Positions 23,601 to 34,975 of a DNA stretch of 64,000 nucleotides are shown here, one piece after another. The translations under genes were made by a program, and so were the position numbers. Source of the stretch: Vanessa cardui (lineage: Eukaryota > Arthropoda > Insecta > Lepidoptera > Nymphalidae); assembly GCF_905220365.1 (NCBI RefSeq), contig NC_061124.1:3164501-3228500 (forward strand). The letters are read 5' to 3'. The notes beneath the pieces are model-generated. The model was not told the DNA's origin. It saw only the letters and a program-made list of their open reading frames with translations, and ran no database searches. The first letter of the stretch is position 1; the number at the start of each line of letters is the position of its first letter.

Positions 23601-26600
23601 CAAAGGTTACAATGCACGCGTTCTAACAACTGAGCCATCTTGTCTCTTAGTTAAAAAAGGCTGGATTTAGGCTCGGGTTTCATCACAGGACATTAATTAT
23701 TGTAATGAACAGCGTTGTAAATCTGTTTATTTGAAAAGAGCAACTGTGCGAGTTTCTTGTCGTTTCTTCTCGCTAGAGCCTGCTTTCCGAAACGGAAATA
23801 ATTAAAACGCTTCATTGTTAAATTTACTTGAATTAAAATGATTTGATTTAATTTGTTAACATAATTTACTTCCTGTATCAATAAAAATGTTTGTTTGTAG
23901 CTGAGTAGCACTTTAGGGTCATATATCATAACTTTATTAAGCACACAGAAGTTCTAAAGCTTTTCAATAATATTTACCTTCGAGCTTCATTCCACATCCC
24001 AAGCACTTGTCGAATCTGCAGGCAGGACACTTTTTCCTCGTAGCGACGGTGACGGGGCAGTTACCGCCGCGAAGACACATGTAGTTCTTCCGGTTCTGTA
24101 CGGTCCGCTTGAAGAATCCCTTGCAAGACTCACAGGAGAATATCCCGTAGTGGAAACCGCTTATCTTGTCACCACAGATTGGACATGGGCTGAAACAAAA
24201 ATTCAGATATAAAATGATCTTTCTAGAAAAATATTTAAACATATCCTCAGTTATTATTCTGTCTCAGACTCTAGACAGAGAAAGAAATAAAAGCACTGTT
24301 AATATATTTTTTTTATGGTATAGGTTGGCGGACGAGCATATGGGCCACCAGATGGTAAGTGGACCCATAGACAATGACTCTGTAAGAAATATTAACTATT
24401 CCTTACATTGTCAATGTGCCACCAGCCTTGGGAACTAAGATGTTATGTCCTTTGTGCCTGTAGTTACACTGGCTCACTCACCTTCAAACCGAAACACAAC
24501 AATACTGAGTACTGTTATTTGGCTATAGAATAACTGGTGAGTGGGTGGTACCTACCCAGACGGGCTTGCACCAACAATAATACTGTAATTTTCTCTCCAT
24601 CAAGTTTGCTAACATACCTATTAATCAGTTGTTGTCTGCTTATACCCTGGTGATGATGAAGGCGTTCATCAGTTGTATCCGTATCTTCGTCGTGGGCAGG
24701 TGAAGCGGGGAAGACTGTAGCCTCGCGGTATACCACGTGAGGATGTCGGCCCTAAAAAAGAACCATTATTTTATTTTTGTTGACCCACATTGGGCGCCAT
24801 TACTTAGAACCTCGATTTCGTTACTATTCCGATTCGAGAAAGTGTCTATCCAATGTGCACAGACGAATAGGTAACTTTTAGGTTAAGGTTGGTAACTTCA
24901 ATTTATAAGGGAATTTAATTCGGTGACTCGACCTTTATATTACTCAACGCAATGTATCGGTAGAAGACGTGGAATTAAGAGATATTTGAAACATTTGTTT
25001 AACTTTTAATTTAAGATTAATTAATACTAATGAATTTGCTAAATAAATTATTTAACTTAATATAATTTGATACGAATTGTTCTTTTTTAAATGTTTTATC
25101 GAAACATAATTTAACTCTATATATTTATAGCTAGACCCACATCGGGCGCCAATATAAAGGGTCCTCAATTTCATCGACAAAAAATATTGAAGCTATAAAA
25201 ATTAACAAAGAGCTCTGCCTTTATTGTTAATAATGACGCAAACATTGATAAAGTTATCTTGTCAAATAGTTTCAGTTGACTCATACCTGAACTGGCGAAT
25301 GAGTAGGTGAGAACTCAGAACTGTATGAGTAACACGATGAGTGCGATGCGTCGCTGTTGTTGCGAGAAAGAGATGGCGTATAGTGACGAGACGGACGAGG
25401 ACTAGCTGAAGGACTACTGTATACGCTGGAAAATAAATAAAAATAATATCATTTTTTCAAGAACCATAATTGTTAGGTCTATAGGAAATATTACTCATTT
25501 CTTAAATAGCCAACTAAAACGCCACGAACATTGGAAACTAAGAGAAAACAGAAAGACAAACTGATTATTCAACACTTCCGGTTTGAACAACAACAACAAT
25601 GACAACTATACTAGGTGGTGTGGTTTAACGATAGAATAAGTGCGTGTTACCTGTACAAACTATTTACAAAAAGACCTATCACCCAGTTAAAAATAAACTA
25701 TGAATAGATTATATGTAAATTATGTATGAGCGTTTTGATGATTGTACAAAGAAAGTAATCTTACCTATGCGTGTACATAGAATGTACGGCGGAATCCGTA
25801 CTGGCACTGGATTGGACCCGAGGCAGCCGGCCTAGCAACGGCGACCCGTGGAGACCTAATAATTTGTCCATACCCACTGATGGCTCGCATTTTAACTCTG
25901 AAACGAGAAAATAAATGACGTAAGTTTTTAAATAACGACTGCAATAATCTATACATATAATAAAATTGGAGTGTCTGTGTATTTTTAACTCAACGCATAT
26001 GTATGCATACACGGTACATATACCAAAATAACATTATTTACAATTTTTGTCTGTCTGTTTGTTCCGGCTAATCTCTGGAACGGCTGGATCGATTTTGACG
26101 GGACTTTCACTGGCAGATAACTGATATAATAAGGAGTAACTTCGACTACAATTATATATATATTTTTTGTTCATTTCAAACGCGTACAAGGTCGCGGGCA
26201 CAGCTAGTTTAATATATAAGAAATTATAAAAGGCGATCGTCAAAATTACAGAACGTTATATGGCGCATATAACGTTCTGTAATTTTGACGATCGCCTTCT
26301 GCGTTTCATGTTTGATTCTCGAGAATAGTTCTACTGCTAACTTTTTCCACTTACCAGATAATTGAGTTTCTTTCTTGATCGTCAAGTTCTGAACTTCTAC
26401 GACTGGATTTTGCATGAGCTGTGCATCGTACTGGTCAGACATTGTCGACTTAGCGCTGCTAGTGGGCGATGACGGTCGTCTCGCGAGGGATAGCGACGCG
26501 TTGTCCGTTAGTACTGATATCTGTAAATTATGACATCTCAATGTAAGAAGACGTTTCTTGTATGGTACAGTGGTGGATTGATAATGACATCTTATGTACT

Positions 26601-28919
26601 TTTCTATCGACCAAATCTGATTTAAAAAAAAATATAAGAGCTACATATACCAAAACTGTAAGCTTCTGTTATAGCAAGGGAAGTTTCATTAAACCAGGTC
26701 ATTAATTTAAATGGCTGTTTCGAAAATGTATTACTCAATATACTAATTTTTCAAATTTCATACAAATGTTAAAAACAAAATAAATTCGCTTCCTCATGTA
26801 ACTCAGTATAGTTTAATATCTAGTATCTTTTTCCTTTTGATCAACTATATCATTCCAGAGTGTTCTGGAAAAATATAATTGGTCTTGAAATCATTGAGAA
26901 TAAAGGTAGTCTTTACCCTGTTCATGCTGAGACTCCGCTGGTGCGATTGCAAGGGAACTGTGTATTTAAGGTCCAGGACTCGTTGGTCGTCCAAACTCTG
27001 AAACGCTTCTAATTTGAGAGGATCTTCTCTGAGTATCTCTGTTTTGATGGTCACGTTTCGAAGAGTGTCGATGGAGTCCCGCGAGGATTGTAAGTCGAGT
27101 GAGCTGCTGTTTTCATCTGAAAATGATCATTTTTAATTTAATTCACAGTTTCTGTAATTGAGGAATATGAAAACTATGCAATATCACCAATTATCACCAA
27201 TGAAAAACAACTTTTCCTGCATAGAATTCGTAATTCCGCTCTATGCTCAGATCCCTCACATAACGGGACAAAGCCAGGGTTGAATCCCGAGGTAGAATCC
27301 CTATTTACATACTGATTGTTCACGTTCTTTCACGCAAACTGAACAACTAACGTATGGTACTTTTTCATTCAGTCACAGTATATGTAACGGGGTGTGATTT
27401 GGTGTGAATGAGACATGTTTGTGCACAGGATTAAAGTCAGAACTGTAAAGTTTGCTGTGGTTCCTTACCATTGTTGACACTGGTGTCGATAACCATTTCA
27501 GAGTCGGAGAGTTCCCCCTCCCAAGACATAGGACGTTCTTGTTCCGAATTCTGTTCGCACTGTCCACTTGACGAACGCTTCTTTTTGTTTCTCATGTTCA
27601 CCTAGAAGGGAAAATATTATAATGAAAAGATAATTATACCTTTAAACAAGATAATCATAATATATTTGACGACCTCCATGGTCGAGTGGTGTGTACACCG
27701 GTTTTCATGGGCACGCCACTCTGAGGTACCGGGTTCGATTCCCGGCCGAGTCAATGTAGATTACCATTAGTTTTCTATGTTGTCTTGGGTCTGGGTGTTT
27801 GGGGTACCGTCGTTACTTCTGATTTCCATAACACAAGTGCTTTAGCTACTTACATTGGGATCAGAGTAATGTATGTGATGTTGTCTCATATTCATTATTA
27901 TTTAAAATTGGAAGTCCGATTACAAAATAGCTATCTGGGGTAGGTAACACAAAAACATAACCGGTTCTAACAGCATTATTGGTAACGGGGAATAAAATTT
28001 TGAAAATCACAGTAACTCATTCATCGTTCTCACTCTTTAAATGTTTGGTAGTAAAATAATTGATGAGTCAGTTTTAGAGCTAGGCATGTAACAGCCTGTA
28101 CATTTCCCAATGCTAAGATAAGGCCTTTTTTACCATTAAGGAGAGGGTTTGGAACATATTCCACCACGCTGTTCCAATGCGGGTTTGTGGAATACACATG
28201 TGGCAGAATTTCGACGAAATTAGACACACATGTAGGTTTCCTCATGATGTTTTCCTTCACCGGCGAGCACGAGATGAATTATAAACACAAATTAAGCACA
28301 TATATATAGTGGTGGTTGCCTGGGATTAAACCCGAAATCATCGGTTAAGATGCACGCGTTCGAACCACTGGACCATCTCAGCTTGGCTAGCTAGACATGC
28401 TTAAAGCCTTATCACTATTTTGACAATACTTCGTGTAGCAGTAGTCTTCTGATAAACGAAGTTTTTATTTACTTTGGTTAAGATTATATTTAGATATATT
28501 AGATTATATTATGTTACCTCATACTGATGTTGCGTGAAATCGATTTTGGAGATTTCAGCATCAGTAGAATCCTCATCATGGGGCTCTGAAGAAACGCTGA
28601 TGCGTACTCCACTCGAGCTGTAGGAGAACTGACCTGGAAAATATGAATCATATAAATTATGCAAATGCGTTTTTATAATTTAAAAAAAAACTTGTGATGT
28701 GATGAAAAATATTTTGATATTGTTCATCAACTCGATCTCAATCCTAGTTCTTTCATTATATGCGTTAGTATTTTACAGGTTTTATATTTGTCATTTTTAT
28801 TTTTAGTATTGTAAAATCTTACCGTTGCTAGTTTCAGGACCAGACATGCTGATGGTTGTGACGGAGACATGTCCCCCTTCAACCTTCACCGCCTCCTCGC
28901 TCGACATCGCGGTATTCAT
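17682..28919 (-). CDS. Hr39: Nuclear receptor Hr39 (NR5B), complete 16-exon gene
   Basis: Exons: 28919-28823, 28633-28518, 27601-27469, 27116-26917, 26520-26355, 25897-25765, 25425-25287, 24751-24618, 24189-23978, 23352-23216, 22316-22236, 21608-21384, 20315-20179, 19198-19083, 18548-18394, 17789-17682. All phases agree, giving 762 residues (the Drosophila protein is about 800). The DNA-binding domain spans 375-443: zinc cysteines 375/378/392/395 and 411/417/427/430, P-box ESCKG. It is followed by the FTZ-F1 box (IREDRTRGGRSTYQ), which in NR5 receptors contacts extra bases of a monomeric site. The ligand-binding domain runs from about 510 to the AF-2 helix LLMELL (753-758). The N-terminus keeps the Hr39 motif RPMSWEGELSDSE. 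The receptor acts in the nucleus; in Drosophila it is ecdysone-responsive and competes with FTZ-F1. Exon 13 uses a weak donor, GTCAGT. The REDRTRGGR box separates it from FTZ-F1. Confidence 0.95.
17840..18096 (+). repeat. Interspersed repeat, Lepidoptera type, copy 1
   Basis: Contains the diagnostic stretch 'ctgtgttccggtttgaaagg' and 'gtaactacaggcacaaggga', ending in an A-run. Fuller copies are at 48519-48808 (forward) and 24308-24573 (reverse). It lies in the last Hr39 intron, in antisense orientation to the gene. Confidence 0.65.
18657..18900 (+). repeat. RTE-like LINE 3' tail
   Basis: The sequence 'ttggagtcggcgcagcatgt' followed by 'cacaatccatccatcgtttc' is, from memory, a frequent 3' part of RTE-type LINEs in Lepidoptera. 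The end is a GTA-rich run near 18875-18890. It lies in the Hr39 intron between exons 14 and 15. Confidence 0.5.
19818..20160. repeat. 172-bp tandem duplication beside the exon 13 donor
   Basis: Two head-to-tail units start at 19818 and 19990 with 'gcgccatattgtccaagtag' and share most bases up to 'agtcaaatagcctatt'. The second unit ends about 18 bases from the end of Hr39 exon 13, on the donor side. It looks like a duplicated transposon-derived segment. Confidence 0.75.
20355..20960 (+). repeat. Tandem array of SINE-head/MITE-end chimaeras
   Basis: Units start at about 20355, 20497, 20659 and 20822 with 'tagctttcattg'. Each holds an AT-rich intron piece, then the SINE head 'ggcccagtggttagaacgcg'. 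In units 2 and 3 the head is followed by a family A MITE terminus ('cacaacatagatgtagcatc'). Units 2 and 3 are 162 and 163 bases long. The last unit continues into a full SINE body ending near 21086. The array sits in the Hr39 intron just upstream of exon 13. Confidence 0.75.
20887..21086 (+). mobile_element. tRNA-derived SINE, forward copy
   Basis: The head is 'gatggcccagtggttagaac', then a box B-like 'gcgttcaaaccgag'. The body has 'ctcgtgctcagcggtgaagg' and the copy ends with a short GTT run, 5' of which most of the usual 3' body is missing. It forms the last unit of the tandem array. Confidence 0.65.
21623..21958. repeat. 84-bp minisatellite, four copies, next to a splice acceptor
   Basis: Units start at 21623, 21707, 21791 and 21875. 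Each contains 'tataacctcaaattacattc' and 'gacgtcgcttatcgctgcct'. Copies differ at only a few sites. The first unit starts 15 bases from Hr39 exon 12 (exon edge 21608), on its acceptor side, so the array occupies the place of the branch-point region. Confidence 0.85.
21958..22171 (-). repeat. Interspersed repeat, reverse copy
   Basis: The ends are 'acatacatagggatgtatg' and 'gcacccgtgcgaagttgcga', the reverse of the repeat seen at 8180-8520. It follows the minisatellite directly in the Hr39 intron between exons 11 and 12. Confidence 0.55.
22550..22604 (+). repeat. MITE family A end fragment
   Basis: Carries 'agtacgacgcaacttagata' and 'aaaattcgtaaaaccgat', matching one end of the elements at 5306-5632 and 55823-56020. 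Only the terminus is left. Confidence 0.55.
22704..22994 (-). mobile_element. tRNA-derived SINE, copy 2
   Basis: Near-complete reverse copy, from 'aacagcctgtaaattcccac' to the head 'gggccatctcgactc'. The box B region is damaged ('gggttttaacgc'). It is in the Hr39 intron between exons 10 and 11. A second small head remnant is at about 23125-23153. Confidence 0.75.
23391..23646 (-). mobile_element. tRNA-derived SINE, copy 3, with (CAA)n tail
   Basis: Reverse copy whose CAA-repeat tail (23391-23412) lies about 40 bases upstream of Hr39 exon 10 in gene direction. The body is diverged and the head reads 'gagccatcttgtctc'. It is older than copy 2 judging by its mismatches. Confidence 0.7.
24308..24573 (-). 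repeat. Interspersed repeat, Lepidoptera type, copy 2
   Basis: Nearly full reverse copy: 'catatgggccaccagatggt', 'gccttgggaactaagatgtt' and 'gtggtacctacccagacggg'. It lies in the Hr39 intron between exons 8 and 9, in the gene's own direction. Confidence 0.7.
25948..26207 (+). mobile_element. Non-autonomous Helitron in Hr39 intron 5
   Basis: It starts with TC in 'tctatacatataataaaatt' and ends in CTAG at 26204-26207. A hairpin-like 'cgcgtacaaggtcgcg' lies just before the end. A precedes and T follows it. It is of the same family as 5835-6261. Confidence 0.8.
26230..26298. repeat. Perfect 33-bp inverted repeat in Hr39 intron 5
   Basis: The arms 26230-26262 and 26266-26298 are exactly complementary, separated by a 3-base GCG loop. 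It lies 22 bases after the Helitron end and 57 bases from Hr39 exon 5. In the pre-mRNA it would fold into a fully paired stem. No coding meaning. Confidence 0.9.
27668..27905 (+). mobile_element. tRNA-derived SINE, second family
   Basis: The head has a box A-like 'tggtcgagtggtgtgtacac' and a box B 'gggttcgattcccgg'. The body contains 'aagtgctttagctacttaca' and 'gatcagagtaatgtatgtga'. This differs from the other SINE family here and is also known from butterflies. It lies in the Hr39 intron between exons 2 and 3. It is not a functional tRNA gene, because the part after box B does not pair back. Confidence 0.65.
28090..28384 (-). mobile_element. tRNA-derived SINE, copy 4
   Basis: Reverse copy from 'aacagcctgtacatttccca' to 'ggaccatctcagctt'. 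Its 'gctaagataaggcc' variant is shared with the copy at 39821-40107 ('gctgagataaggcc'), so these two form a subfamily. It lies in the Hr39 intron between exons 2 and 3. Confidence 0.75.
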
Positions 28920-29264
28920 AACCACGAAAATTACAACTCTATCATTACCCGCAAACAATCGATATAACGCTTGTTCACCTCACTACACTATAAAGCACCA
29001 TGCGCGAGCATTATTGTCTATGTAAAAAAAAAACTTCCAAAAATACTCGTTCGAAAATATTTAACTACGCTTGTCTTTATTGCATATTTTTTTTTAGAAA
29101 AATATTTCTTTATTATCCATTAATCATCTTGCGTCTCTGGTCGTTTTTAAGGCATCCGTGGGAATCAGTCTTGAGATGTCCCGCAGGGATACGGAATTAT
29201 ATTCACATAGTCTTTGTCCTTCGATGTCGGAAAAGCGGAGAGCGTGTGCTTCTTTCAAAGATAC

Positions 29265-29309
29265 CTGAGGAAGTCGACAGGAACTCGATGAAACCAGCAT
29301 CTTGTTAAT
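29265..29309 (-). other. Candidate 5' UTR exon of Hr39
   Basis: On the minus strand an acceptor (TTCGCAG) precedes 29309 and a donor (CTCAG, then GTATCT) follows 29265, about 350 bases upstream of the Hr39 start exon. The surrounding 29124-29310 is less AT-rich than its neighbours. No protein match is seen. It is only a possibility. Confidence 0.2.
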
Positions 29310-29439
29310 CTGCGAATAGAAAAGATCGATTAATATTAATTCATTCATAAATAATCATATAATAGTAAAACTATGATAGTATGATTATTTTAATAAACAG
29401 TAAGTACTTGAGCAGAGATTAATAACAACAAAACGTAAC

Positions 29440-29990
29440 GCGCTCGACAAAGTTCACATTGAATACAGAATCGGTGTAAAGCTGTCGTTTCAAAACGCTG
29501 TGTTTGTGTACACGTACGCGAAGACACGCATAGGGCCGTCGCGCCGCGGCCTTGCGACGCACCCAGTGTTGTGCGATAACGCGCAATATTATCGATAGAA
29601 CCGAACGACCTCCGAGTCATTGGCATTATGTTTACAACGTTCACTGCGACGCTCGGGCGCGATAACTCAGTACATTGTAAGCACTTACTGAATGAAATTA
29701 AAATTATCTTTTTTACATTTATTTCTCACATTCCCAGACATATATTTTTTTTTGTAATTTATTTCACTTTGAAAGCATGTAAGGTTATATAGAATTAATG
29801 TTTAATAAATAAGGAAATTAACAGTGAAAATATACGTATTTGTCGACAAAACAGCAGTCACTAGTACGAGGAGGTGAGTGGGGGGAATTGTGCGGCCTTC
29901 ACGGAGCCGGTTGTAGCAGCCGGGCGGTCGCGAGCATTTCGCCTTTCGCGCGAACTGGTCCGCCGCTCCCAATACGAGCTAGTCACTCCA
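29440..29990 (-). promoter_or_regulatory. GC-richer island upstream of Hr39, possible proximal promoter
   Basis: Two CpG-rich patches (about 29500-29660 and 29870-29990) stand out from the AT-rich DNA, 0.6-1.0 kb upstream of the Hr39 start codon. Both lack repeats and plausible coding. They are reasonable places for a proximal Hr39 promoter and leader exon. No TATA box or initiator was identified with certainty. Confidence 0.35.
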
Positions 29991-32900
29991 GTACTTGATA
30001 ACTTAGATGAATGCTATGGCCTTAAGTTAAAAACCTTAATATTTCTAGGGAAAACTGTTTCCCGAGAAATATCGAGATGTAGACTATCGCAACAACTTTC
30101 GAAACAATGGCCTTTTTTAAGATCGATAAGTGGTTAATAGTCAAACAAAAAATGCTTTGATTTGATATTGAAACGATATCTTAAATGGTCGTAAACGATA
30201 GTCTAACGAAGGTTGAATGAACATAAAAGGATGGCTACATATCAAAGAGTGAAGACTGTCTGGCGAACCAATTAACGTCCAATAGAGTCCTTTGCCCCCA
30301 GACATTTCTCTGTTATCATTATCAGACAGACGTTGCCTTGGCAACCACGGTAATTGCCAATTGCATATTGCAACTAAAATTAGCATTACTTGAGAGATGA
30401 AAAACCAAGTACCTTACGAATAAACGGTCTTTTGTTTACTGTTAACGATATTAAAAAAAACTTTATTGATTGACATTGGAATTTTAAATTCACGAAACAA
30501 ATAAACATAATCCTTTTATATATTGAGCAACGTGCTTATAATTTTGTTTATGATGCGATAAAATAAAACATGTGGTATCTCTCTTTTTCGTTTGCGATTT
30601 GGCGATAAAAGAACGGGACGTACGTATTTCGGTGTTTAATAAAAGTACGTCCGCTTAAAACATGGCGTCATCGCGGCCTAGACAAGGCCGAACGGTCATT
30701 TGTACGTCAGACGATCAGCTTTGTCTGTACAGTGTATTAAACGGATTACTGACTCGAACGACACGGAAAATTTTCGTATTATATTAGTAGCGATTTATTA
30801 TTTAATTGCTTTGTAATTTATCCTTGTTTATAAAATGAATTACAAACTTACTACATATATATATAAGACATAAAAAATGTTATTAATGTTATAGCGTTAT
30901 TGTTGTCATTTAGTATAAACATTTATTAATTGCAAACACATTGCACATAGCTAGCTTGCCTATGTGATGGGTAATGTCCTTGTGTTGTTCAAAGTTGTCG
31001 ATGGACGCGAGACGAGGCGTCGACCGATAATTATCTTAAGGTCACTATATTATCAGCCTGACGTAAACATCGTACCATGCATTGCGATAATGTTCTTACC
31101 GAAAGTCAGGTGCACATCGTATTTATTTTTTTATCCAAATTCGAATTTCAATTCGATTCAATTCAAAATTGGAATATCTATTTTTTATTTTCTATCTGCA
31201 ACTCGTGCATTCCAAATTCAAAAAGTCAGAGCGAATAAGTTAATCATTCGAAAGTAAACAAAATGTAAGAATCTCATTAACCGTCATTGAGATCAATGAC
31301 TTGAGTAATTGACTTTGTTGGTACCGTCCGTGATAGTTGGTGTATTGAACTGAGTTTACGCAGACTGGTCGGTAAATTACAGTTCGATGTTTCCTGTGTC
31401 CTTGACCGCTATGATTACTGAGGTCGTCTGTCCCTAGAGTACGACGCACCCTGTCACCCACGCCGTCACTAAAATAGACGAGGTAAATACTGAATACAAC
31501 GTGCTTGCTATCTGCTAACCAGAGGACAAAGAACTCCAACTAGTATGACGATTCATTCTTATCAAGGCCGTTAAGGTAATTCATGCTGGATATCCTTTTG
31601 GGGGTGATAAAGACGTAATTAATACATTTTCATTGAAACTTAACCGTTTGAATATGTAGATAATGTTTAATCATTTGTTTTATAATGAATCTATTTCACA
31701 ACGGTCTTTACGTATAAGGTTTAAAACTAAAAGAAATATAAAATTATTTCGTAGGAGGTGAACGACTTATTTAATAGACGAGCCAGTCAGAGAACTCTTC
31801 TTGAACCACGACGGTTGTTTCTGCCAAATGGTTTTACTGTACCGAAAAAAACTAAGTGTATTAGTAAATTTGACAATTTTTCCATTATTTACTGTCATTA
31901 AATTAACTCAAATATAACGTTTGCAATAATATATTAAATAGAAAAAACAATAATAAAAGTAATAAAAGAAAATGAAATTAAAGTTTTTAATGAAGTCGTT
32001 TTAATCGTATTAATTTTATTTGATTAATGAGTGTTTTGAAACAATTTGTCATCGACTTTTTGTTATTGTAAATATAATTTATGCGATATCGATATATTTC
32101 GCAGCGCCAGACGACAGCTGTCCAAACGCAACGAACAAATAACGTGAATTGGAAACTCTACACAGAATGTAGTACACGTTTACTTTATGACTGGCATTTA
32201 TTTGTTTTAACGCCGCCTGAGGTCGCGAGCGCTGCGTGTCGACAAGGTTTTACGATAAAATCAACGAATTGCGATTATCGATGTCGTAATCTGTCCTGTC
32301 ACTGCACTAGTTGTAGGTTATTTGTGCGCTTTGATATATATTTTTTCATTATAATTACCGGCTTCAGTTCCCGGAAAGCTTTTTTATTACTTCGAAATTG
32401 ATATTTAGTTTTTATTATAAATTTTTTATTAATAACAATTTAATAAAGCGACAATTATTTTAATAATAAAGAATAATGTACCTTAATATTCATTTTACAG
32501 CCTAAAAGATTTTTATGATTTTAAAAATCATTTATTTTTCCTTCGTTATGATTTTTTAGTAAATTGCTTATAGTAATTATTCTGTTACTTATCAAATATA
32601 TACTTTTTTGTTAATACCTAATTTACAAAAAAAAAAACATTATATGAGTTTCCGCCTTAGATATACAATTCTGATCTAGTTAAGATATTTATCTAGAATA
32701 GATTAAAAGTAGAATTGTTAATTACATTCTTATAATTAGAAACCTATCAAAAGTGGATTATTCAATGTTATCAGCAAAAGAAAATCCAATAAACGGAAAT
32801 TGCTTAAATATTTAGTAATTAATTAAATTAGTCTAATGCTTAGAATTAAACCATAATCATTATTATATACCATATTAATTTCTTGTTGCTATTTGGCAGC

Positions 32901-34804
32901 AGTATACCTGATGATTGGGTGGTATCTTCGCAAAACGGCCTTATATAAAGACCTACTAAGTATGACTACGCATGTTTCGAAGATTATTTTTTCTTCTCTT
33001 ATTTACAATTTCATAATTGACAACACCACAGCAAAAGCACCAAAGCAGAAAAAATTGGGTTACAAACAGCATTGCAATGATACAATTTATACTAATTTGT
33101 TAATCTTTCTTTAATTTCACTGGAAAAACTCATTGTCTGAATTTCCCACATAAAAAGGTATGTTGGACTCGCCATTTTGGGTACCACCGCAGTACCCCGG
33201 AAAACCCATGAAAAAAAACATTGTTACCGTCTCCTACCTTGACGATTATTTACCTGGCCTATATAAAAATGTTTCAATCATAAACTTTTCTTATCCTATG
33301 GAGATAAAATCTTGAATGACATGATTTACTTGCGATGACTATGAATTTTTATATCGAGCATAATCTGAATTTATGGGATTGCCACCAGATGAACAAACAT
33401 CTTTAATTTTTATATGAAAGATCTTTCATCTCTTTTTCGAGCAATCTGAGTATGATTTCGTTGAAAGGGACGGAAGTGCGTAACAGGAATCAAGGAAGGG
33501 CGCGCTGTTTGTTTCAACCAATGAGCACGCGCGGTGTTAGAGGTGTCTGTCAGATTATACCAAGATGCTTTCTGAGAGTATTGTCAATGTATTTACGTTG
33601 CTGTAAGTCTCACTCATTTTTTTTATTACTAAATATTTTATCAAATATTCCAATATGATAATACTACGCAGTGCCCTGTTACACACGTAAAATAGCGAAT
33701 AAATAACTAATTTGCGAATAACAGCCTTAAATAAATAATTGATTGAAAAGAGTTACTCACAATATGAATGATTCAATCTCGTTTGCGATAAAGTGATTTC
33801 ACGACTGTTTTCTCAAAAAGGAAATCTTTCATAATCAATGCATAACCGCATTTTGTAACGACCGGCGCGGCGGCGCTACCAAACGGTGAATACAATCAAT
33901 TATGTATTTGTTAAACATGTCGTCTGTGTATACATTTACTGTATACAAGTCATATTTATCATTGTAATTGTTATTTGCAAGTATTAAATTATTTTCCTTA
34001 TTAACAATTAACTATCATGAATGTATTAATAAGTAACTTCAGAATTTGACATTTATATAAATTTGACAGATGGTGGATCATTGCATTCTTTTTTTTTTAT
34101 AAAATTTCTTAGGCATACGATCGAATACGAAGCGTCGTTTTCATTTGATTTTAGTGAATGAATGAAAAAGTTTAGAGATTATTTTCAATTGAATGGCAAT
34201 AGATTGTGAGTATACAGCCATAAATTATCACGATTGTATTAAAATATTTTGAATTTGAAACCTAATAACTGGACAGCTCCTGCTTTTTAAAAAACATCAA
34301 TAAAGAATAAACAAAGAAACAATAAACTGAATTATCTAAAAAGTAACTGGATATTTTAATAGTATTGTTTACAAAATATATACACAATTTAATCTGAATA
34401 AGACCTCGCGCTACAAACTAAAGGTTTAACTTAGCGAGTATTTCCTTTGACATTCGCCGCAATGGATTACTTTGATGACGGAGAGTTTGCCATTAAACGA
34501 ATTTATAATACCATTTGCTTCTTTACTGTATCTTAAGACGGTATTGTCGAATCCGCTTGTATTGTCCATTAAATATTCGTATTTAATTTTCATCTCCGCC
34601 TGTCGTACTACGTAAGGTTGGCAGACAGCCTAACTCTATATATTTTACTAGTTAGAATAGTCAATTTACACTCGAAACCAGTCCGGTGGTACGTTGCTTT
34701 ATCTTATTACGATATTTATTTTATCGGAGACAATTAAATTTATGATATTTAATGAGTTTCCTGTAGCTTTCCTTCTATCTGGGGGAGTGATTACGTCTAT
34801 AGGC

Positions 34805-34975
34805 AGGGATGTGTGTAACAGGCAACGGGAAGCGCGCGCTATTTGAATTGACCAATAATCGCGCACGGTGCTTTTGTTTACTTAGATTTGACCAATGAGC
34901 GAGGCGCAGTGCTTTTGTTTACTTTGATTTGACCAATGAGCGCCTGCGGTACTTTTATTTACTATCATATACCAA
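34805..34975 (+). repeat. Three tandem ~40-bp CCAAT/GCGC units
   Basis: 'gaccaat' recurs at 34850, 34890 and 34931, each followed by a GCGC-like stretch and 'cttttgtttact' or a close variant. The first unit and its flank ('gtaacagg', 'agcgcgcgct') match a single segment at 33471-33537 ('gtaacagg', 'gggcgcgct', 'accaatgagcacgcgcggtg'). No coding. Confidence 0.7.

Noticed and set aside
23978..24189. FTZ-F1 instead of Hr39 for the receptor
   Set aside because: The P-box is shared, but 'RKNYMCLRGGNCPVTVATRKK' differs from the FTZ-F1 second finger, and the following REDRTRGGRSTYQ and RPMSWEGEL motifs are of Hr39 type.
27668..27745. tRNA gene-like box A and box B
   Set aside because: The 3' half cannot pair with the 5' end to form an acceptor stem, and a typical SINE body follows, so it is a SINE head. 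The same holds for the heads of the other SINE family.
29874..30137. 87-codon plus-strand frame beside the Hr39 island
   Set aside because: No recognised domain and no supporting splice context. The first half is CpG island and the second half is AT-rich with no coding look.
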